Origin: Oleiagrimonas sp964608595
Lineage (GTDB): Bacteria; Pseudomonadota; Gammaproteobacteria; Xanthomonadales; Rhodanobacteraceae
DNA: 64,000 nucleotides
Assembly: GCA_964608595.1 (NCBI GenBank)
Contig: CAZSOU010000002.1
Location: forward strand, 1-64,000
Direction: 5' to 3'
Shown: in pieces, positions 59,549 to 64,000 of the stretch
Layout of the letters: each line of letters begins with the position of its first letter
How positions within the stretch are numbered: the first letter of the stretch is position 1
Translations under genes and position numbers: made by a program
The notes under the pieces: model-generated
Database searches by the model: none
What the model saw: only the letters and a program-made list of their open reading frames with translations
Told to the model about the DNA's origin: nothing

Positions 59549-62038
59549 ATGAGCATGAGCGAAGCAGTGAGGGACCGCGTCGAGAACGAGGTGAACCCCG
59601 CGGCGGTCCGCGCGGCCTGTGCGCAGGCGGTGCGAAGCATTGCGCCGAGCTGGCCGCTGGACAGCGCGGTGGCCATCAATCCGCACTGGTACCGAATCCA
59701 CATGCCGGTGCGCGAGGTAGCGGCACGCTTGATTCTGCTGGGCGGGATCAGCGTGTTGCCGCAACAGGCGTATCTGCGCGAGTGCTGGAACCATGGCCGC
59801 ATCACACGCGCCGATCTGGATGCCGCGCGCCGGCAGGCGGACATCTCGGATCTGCCGGAAGCCGGGGGCCTGGTCGCGGCGCTGTACGAGCCGCCGGTAA
59901 CGGCCATGCCGTTGATCGTCGACGAACTGGACGACGGCGCGGGCGGTACGCGGCATCTGCCGTGGCGCGGCGAGATCATGTTCCAGCTCAGCCAGGTGTG
60001 CGCCGCGTATTTCGACAAGGACCAGTCGCACTGGCTGCCGCGCGCGCATCGGGGCCTGTACCGGTTCTGGATTGACACATTGCGGCATGAAAAAGGCTTG
60101 GGCATGGTTATGGGGTTGCCCGGGTTGCGCGATGCCTTGCACGGCCTGCCCGATTCCGCCGAGGAGGCCATGCACTGGGCACTGGCACGTTTGCCGCTTC
60201 CCGAGGCGGCGTTGGAGCCGTATTTCGAGTCGCTGTTGTTGTCGATCAACGGCTGGGCCTCGTGGTGCGCGTGGCTGAAATACCAGGCCGACGGACAAGG
60301 GCGGGCAGATCGGCACCTGGACGAGTTGCTGGCCATGCGTCTGGTGTGGGAGGCGTTGTTGCTGGATTGTCATCCGCGTCGTGCGAAATTGGCCGCGGCC
60401 CGCCTGCGCACGGTCTGGGCCGTATTTCCCGAGCGTCTGGCCACCGTCACACACCGTGCGCGCATGGACGAGGTGTGGCAGATGGCGCTGGAACAGGGCT
60501 TTCAGCGCGAGCTGGCAAACAAGCTGACGATGCCGGTCGCACGGCACGCCGAGGCGTCCCGTGCCGACGTGCAGATGGTGTTTTGCATCGACATTCGCAG
60601 CGAGCCCATGCGGCGCGCGCTGGAGTCGCTCGATGCTGGCATCGAGACCCGCGCCTTCGCCGGCTTTTTCGGTTTGCCGATGAGTTATCGCCCGCTGGGC
60701 GTGCAGGAAGGCCGGCCGCAACTCCCCGGCCTGGCGTTTCCGGAAGTGGAAGTGCAAGACCGGATCCTGGCATCGGGGGAAACCTCCACGGAGGAGGCGC
60801 CACAGCGCGAGCGGCGACTGGCTGCGCACGGACAATGGCAGAACACCACGCGCTGGCCCAACACCACGTTTTCCTACGTCGAGGCGGTCGGTTTCGGGTA
60901 CCTGCAACGCCTGTGGCAGTGGCTGCGCCCCCCGACCCGGGCCCGTCGCAACGAGGATCACTACGGCATGTCGCGCGAGTGCCGGGCATTGGCGCGGCCG
61001 CGCCTGACCGGCGTGTCGCTGGACAAAAAGGTGGCGCTGGCGGCCGGAGCCTTGCGCATCATGGGTATCGACCGGCATCTGGCTTCGCTGGTGGTGCTCA
61101 CTGGACATGCCAGTCAGAGCGTCAACAACGCGCATGCTTCGACGCTCGACTGCGGCGCCTGCGGCGGGCAGTCCGGCGAGGCCAACGTGCGCGCACTGGC
61201 GGCCTTGCTGAACGAGCCCGATGTGCGCGCGGCGCTGGCGCGTGACGAGGGCATTCATGTGCCGGAAAACACCTGGTTCATGCCGGCGCTGCACAACACT
61301 ACGACCGATGAAATCGAGGGTTTCGAGCTGGACCTGTTGCCGGCTGCGCAGCAGACGCGCTGGCAGCGCCTGCAGCGGGATGTGGATACGGCTGGTGACC
61401 GCGTGCGCCGCGAACGCGCGCCAACTCTGTGGATGAGCGGCCAGGGCAGCCGCGCTGCCGTGCTCGAGCGGTTTCGCCGGCGTGCCAACGACGGCTCGGA
61501 AACCCGGCCGGAGTGGGGGCTGACCACCAATGCCGGCTTCATCATTGGCCCGCGCAGGCTGACGGCGCATGCCCCTTTTACGCGCTGCTATTTGCACGAT
61601 TACGATGCGCAGGCCGACACGGATTTCTCGGTTCTGGAAAAACTGCTGCTGGGACCGTTGGTGGTGACGCACTGGCTGGGCTGGCAATACCACGCCTCCA
61701 CCACCGACCCGCTGCACTACGGTGCCGGCAACAAGGTGCTGCACAACGTGATCGGCGGACGCATCGGCGTGTTCGAAGGCAACGGCGGCGACCTGCGCAT
61801 CGGCATTCCGAAACAATCGTTGTTCGACGGCCGGGCCTGGCGCCACGAGCCGTTGCGCCAGACCACCGTGATCGCCGCCCCGCGCGATGCCATCGACGCG
61901 ATCATCGCCCGTCACGAGGTATTGCAGCGGATCATCGACAACGGCTGGATGGTCGTGTGGCAATACGAGCAGGGCCGGCTCATGCGCCGCGCCGGTGGCG
62001 CATGGTTGCCGCTGGCGTCGTATACTGCATCTGGCTAA
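59549..62038 (+). CDS. dabA: DabA, carbonic-anhydrase-like subunit of the inorganic-carbon accumulation complex
   Basis: 829 residues (DUF2309/UPF0753). The zinc-binding set of beta-carbonic anhydrase type is complete: C346 and D348 (VFCIDIRSEP), H520 (LTGHASQS) and C535 (LDCGACGG). With DabB it converts carbon dioxide to bicarbonate in the cytoplasm in a one-way, energy-coupled manner. ATG 59549 is one base after the dabB stop, behind GAGGGA. The C-terminus is complete (SYTASG then TAA) and the IS element begins on the very next base. Confidence 0.95.
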   Translation: MSMSEAVRDRVENEVNPAAVRAACAQAVRSIAPSWPLDSAVAINPHWYRIHMPVREVAARLILLGGISVLPQQAYLRECWNHGRITRADLDAARRQADISDLPEAGGLVAALYEPPVTAMPLIVDELDDGAGGTRHLPWRGEIMFQLSQVCAAYFDKDQSHWLPRAHRGLYRFWIDTLRHEKGLGMVMGLPGLRDALHGLPDSAEEAMHWALARLPLPEAALEPYFESLLLSINGWASWCAWLKYQADGQGRADRHLDELLAMRLVWEALLLDCHPRRAKLAAARLRTVWAVFPERLATVTHRARMDEVWQMALEQGFQRELANKLTMPVARHAEASRADVQMVFCIDIRSEPMRRALESLDAGIETRAFAGFFGLPMSYRPLGVQEGRPQLPGLAFPEVEVQDRILASGETSTEEAPQRERRLAAHGQWQNTTRWPNTTFSYVEAVGFGYLQRLWQWLRPPTRARRNEDHYGMSRECRALARPRLTGVSLDKKVALAAGALRIMGIDRHLASLVVLTGHASQSVNNAHASTLDCGACGGQSGEANVRALAALLNEPDVRAALARDEGIHVPENTWFMPALHNTTTDEIEGFELDLLPAAQQTRWQRLQRDVDTAGDRVRRERAPTLWMSGQGSRAAVLERFRRRANDGSETRPEWGLTTNAGFIIGPRRLTAHAPFTRCYLHDYDAQADTDFSVLEKLLLGPLVVTHWLGWQYHASTTDPLHYGAGNKVLHNVIGGRIGVFEGNGGDLRIGIPKQSLFDGRAWRHEPLRQTTVIAAPRDAIDAIIARHEVLQRIIDNGWMVVWQYEQGRLMRRAGGAWLPLASYTASG

Positions 62039-62050
62039 CCCCAATACTGT

Positions 62051-62228
62051 TCATTTACGTAATATCGGTTGTGGCACGTGTTTTCGATGAAGCACAGCGC
62101 CACGATGGCGGACGTTGTACCCGCTCATCTTGCGCTTTACACCCCGTGGATTGGCATGCCCGCGGCTGCTCACGACGCGACCGTCGGCGATCTCGCGGAG
62201 CAGCGCGTCACGCCAACGAGCAAGCTGC
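62051..62228 (-). pseudogene. Displaced 3' codons of the IS4 transposase
   Basis: If one C of the six-C run at about 62232-62237 is skipped, the transposase continues as PPEQLARWRDALLREIADGR and on to NPRGVKRKMSGYN, the standard C-terminus of this IS group. It stops with a TGA inside the left inverted repeat. In the sequence as given these codons are out of frame. Confidence 0.8.
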
Positions 62229-63425
62229 TCAGGGGGGAATGGCCGCGGCTTGCGGGAGTTTGCGCTTGATGACGCGTACGGCATGAACGAAACTCAGTCG
62301 ATCAGGGTCAAGGTGTTCCTGCCAAGCGGCCTTGAGCATGAGTTGGCGGACTGCAAAATGAGCCAACAGAAGGCCCCACAGTTCCTGCTGGACGAGCTCG
62401 GGTGTTTTGCTGCGCAGCACGGTGCTGTTGCCCCGCAGGTGGGTCTTGAACTCGTCAAAGACGCTTTCGGCCTCCCACCGTTCGTGATACAGCGCCGCCA
62501 GCTCCAGCGCGTCCGCTTGCTGCGGATCCAGTAGGTTGGTGAGCAGGCGATACCTGCCTTGGACCGGTTCCGCCAACCCTTCCAAGTCGTAGTCGATGAC
62601 GCGCACGGTGTGCCCCTGTTCGCGCTTGCGATCCTGGCTGCTGTAGATCGTGCTCAGATACGATCCATCGGGAAGCCGCTTCTCGACAGGTAGTTTCAAG
62701 TTGGACTTGATCCGCCAAAGCAGCTTGGCACCGGTGGCTTCCGCCTTGCGCCACAACTTGAAGCTGTAGAAATTGCGATCGGCCAACGCCAGCATGTCCG
62801 GCTGCAACTTGTCCGGGAGAAGGCGTGCGGCCATGGCCTGTTCGCTTTCACGGAACGGCCCCATGGCCGCTGCCGTGATCGCGTGCGTGCCGCATTCGAC
62901 CAATGCCAGCAAGCGCGTCTGCGGGAACGCACTCTGCCCACGGCTGGCGGCCGGATAACCGAAAACCGCCGCATTGCCCTGCTCGTCGGCAACGTCCATC
63001 GTGCTGCCGTCGAGCGCCATGACGCGCCAGCCTCGATACCATGCTCCCGGCGTATCGGCCGCGGCGATCGGCTGCAGCACCCGCTCGGCTAACTGGTGCA
63101 TGGCCTCGGCGCCCAAGCGCGTGCGCGCCTGTGAAATGGCCGACTTGCTGGCACGCACACCGCCTTCGCCGCCGCCAAGCCACGGCAATCCTTCACACAC
63201 CACACGCAGCACTTCTCCCAACGGCGCTTCGCGCCACAGCGCCAATGCCATGACGTAATACACCACCGCGGGTGCCGGTAACAACCGCTGGCGCCGACTC
63301 TCCCGGCCTGTCTGTTTCAACACTTCATCAATGAGGGCCCGTGGACACACGCTGGCCAGCACGCCGGTACTGATCAAATGCGCTATATCCACCTTCTGCG
63401 GTAACGTCTTGCGCGTACGTGCCAT
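62229..63425 (-). CDS. IS4-family transposase, frame interrupted near its 3' end
   Basis: DDE transposase. 398 residues in the uninterrupted part. The N-terminal domain (about 15-110) has the IS4-type pattern VDIAHLISTGVLASVCPRALIDEVLKQTGRE. The catalytic core holds the first D in MALDGSTMDVAD, the second D in ALADRNFYSFKLW and the E in the YxxRW..E..FDEFK signature (YHERWEAESVFDEFKTHL). ATG 63425. The frame ends early at PP-TGA after six C; the true C-terminus lies in the next frame (62051-62228). It may therefore be inactive, wrongly sequenced, or dependent on ribosomal frameshifting. Confidence 0.9.
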   Translation of the reverse strand: MARTRKTLPQKVDIAHLISTGVLASVCPRALIDEVLKQTGRESRRQRLLPAPAVVYYVMALALWREAPLGEVLRVVCEGLPWLGGGEGGVRASKSAISQARTRLGAEAMHQLAERVLQPIAAADTPGAWYRGWRVMALDGSTMDVADEQGNAAVFGYPAASRGQSAFPQTRLLALVECGTHAITAAAMGPFRESEQAMAARLLPDKLQPDMLALADRNFYSFKLWRKAEATGAKLLWRIKSNLKLPVEKRLPDGSYLSTIYSSQDRKREQGHTVRVIDYDLEGLAEPVQGRYRLLTNLLDPQQADALELAALYHERWEAESVFDEFKTHLRGNSTVLRSKTPELVQQELWGLLLAHFAVRQLMLKAAWQEHLDPDRLSFVHAVRVIKRKLPQAAAIPP

Positions 63426-63574
63426 GCTTGCACCTCCGTCGTTGCGACGGAGGTGCATTGTGTCAGAGTTTTTACTATCTGAACAGTATTGAGGCTAAGA
63501 CGGAACCGTTTTTGCGGATAGGGGTGCAAGTTCGTACAGGAAGCCTGGAAAACCTGTAGACACTCTGTTTCAGA

Positions 63575-63950
63575 TCAAGCGGTTTTGATGTCCGCCTGCA
63601 ACGGTGTCGAATCGCGACGTTGGCCACGCGATCGTGATCCCCCTGCCGGAGCGCATCTCATGCGCGACAGCCTGGACCCATGAACAGGCCTCGAGGCAGT
63701 CGGCCACATGGTGCGTTCTTGCAAGTTGTCCGAGGTGTCCAGCGCGGTGCAGACGGTCAGTACCGCCGCGAACAGCATCGCCGCTTCGAACAGTTCCTGG
63801 CCGTTGTCGTGCGCGAAATGCGAGATCAGACCCAAGCCGACGACCACCAGCACCGCGCGCGCCGACCCAGACCCGCGCCGTACAACACGCGCCGGTCGTC
63901 AGCGCCGTTTCGATGGCCTCGCGGAAGACGGTAACCAAGGCGCCGATCAT
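63575..63950 (-). pseudogene. Decayed fragment of an FTR1-family iron permease
   Basis: Two frames together read as FTR1. One begins MIGALVTVFREAIETALTTG (the REGLE-type first helix), and another carries LISHFAHDNGQELFEAAMLFAAVLTV (GQELFEA is typical of the family). They are joined by frame changes around 63850-63890, and the rest is lost or unreadable. Bases 63495-63574 between the IS and this fragment, and 63951-64000 at the window edge, show nothing clear. Family call is by motif only. Confidence 0.55.
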
Positions 63951-64000
63951 GAGTTGGCCCCGCTTGTGGACTTGACCACGATGTGGTCGGGGACGCCGGG

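Larger units (their letters stand above)
62039..63494 (-). mobile_element. IS4-family insertion sequence
   Basis: Ends are imperfect inverted repeats: CCCCAATACTGTTCA at 62039-62053 and, at 63480-63494, the complement of CCTCAATACTGTTCA (one mismatch in fifteen). The four bases CTAA flank both sides (62035-62038 and 63495-63498) and look like a target duplication. About 1456 bases with one transposase gene on the minus strand. No second copy in the window. Confidence 0.85.

Noticed and set aside
59354..62044. 896-codon open frame on the minus strand
   Set aside because: It is the antisense shadow of dabA; the product is rich in Arg, Gln and His and has no family pattern, while the plus strand has the complete DabA ligand set.
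1..64000. CRISPR array
   Set aside because: The repeated units present are REP palindromes with no regular 30-odd base spacers, and no cas genes were seen.
1..64000. tRNA or rRNA genes, prophage
   Set aside because: No cloverleaf with TTCGA-type T-loop and acceptor pairing was noticed in gaps, and no phage structural or integrase gene was seen; psp genes are a stress response and not phage genes.

Overview
The window is about 64 kb of high-GC, densely coded chromosome with short intergenic gaps, no rRNA or tRNA gene that I can see, and one 100-base run of N. Gene content (ileS-lspA-ispH, mfd, glpKD, a PspF-PspABC locus, a BlaI/M56-TonB pair, a FpvA-type TonB receptor operon) and many short 'GGAGCG...GCGCGAC' and 'GGGAGCGGCCGGTGGCCGCGAC' palindromes suggest a gammaproteobacterium of the Xanthomonadales, most likely near Rhodanobacteraceae. 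That placement is inference from gene content, not from a marker gene. It looks like a draft assembly scaffold of a free-living aerobic heterotroph.

Layout: 1-3650 holds the 3' part of ileS, then lspA and ispH, with a nested palindromic repeat between ileS and lspA. 3739-8074 holds transport genes: Kup potassium uptake, a cobalamin-binding-like protein and an amino-acid permease. 8303-11603 is an enlarged phage-shock locus: pspF points right. A leftward sigma-54 unit holds pspA, a 40-codon membrane micro-protein, pspB, two PspC-domain genes and a second PspB-like gene. 11646-14710 is glpK-glpD. 16226-20052 is an MCE lipid-transport operon with a STAS-permease fusion, ATPase, MCE protein and lipoprotein. 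20215-33138 is mixed housekeeping and stress: MFS exporter, CorA, WrbA, Mfd, GNAT, a CDF transporter behind a MITE-like element, Slp, a secreted redoxin, a secreted cyclophilin, a methyltransferase and MAPEG. 33603-38624 holds GtrA, two DEAD-box RNA helicases, SlyD and an NlpC/P60 lipoprotein.

38698-43327 is an iron operon behind a perfect Fur-box promoter: TonB siderophore receptor, two small membrane proteins and a PepSY reductase-like protein. 43486-48790 is a BlaI-controlled block: BlaI repressor, M56 peptidase with two TonB C-terminal domains, a TonB_C lipoprotein, and two MacB/FtsX-type permeases without an ATPase. 49373-52375 joins a methyltransferase to an osmoprotectant-type ABC importer whose binding protein is fused to its permease. 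52385-56195 holds a D-amino-acid-dehydrogenase-like flavoprotein, a Pmp3-type peptide, a glutathione-reductase-like enzyme and HutG. A tandem REP array, partly collapsed to N, separates hutG from a RidA-family gene. 56997-62038 is a LysR regulator divergent from dabB-dabA, the proton-coupled inorganic-carbon accumulation complex. An IS4-family element with a frame break near the end of its transposase sits directly behind the dabA stop codon, and a decayed FTR1 iron-permease fragment follows.

Recurring themes are envelope stress and lipid homeostasis, iron acquisition and decay of an iron permease, and many short palindromic repeats that sit in gaps and run into gene ends.
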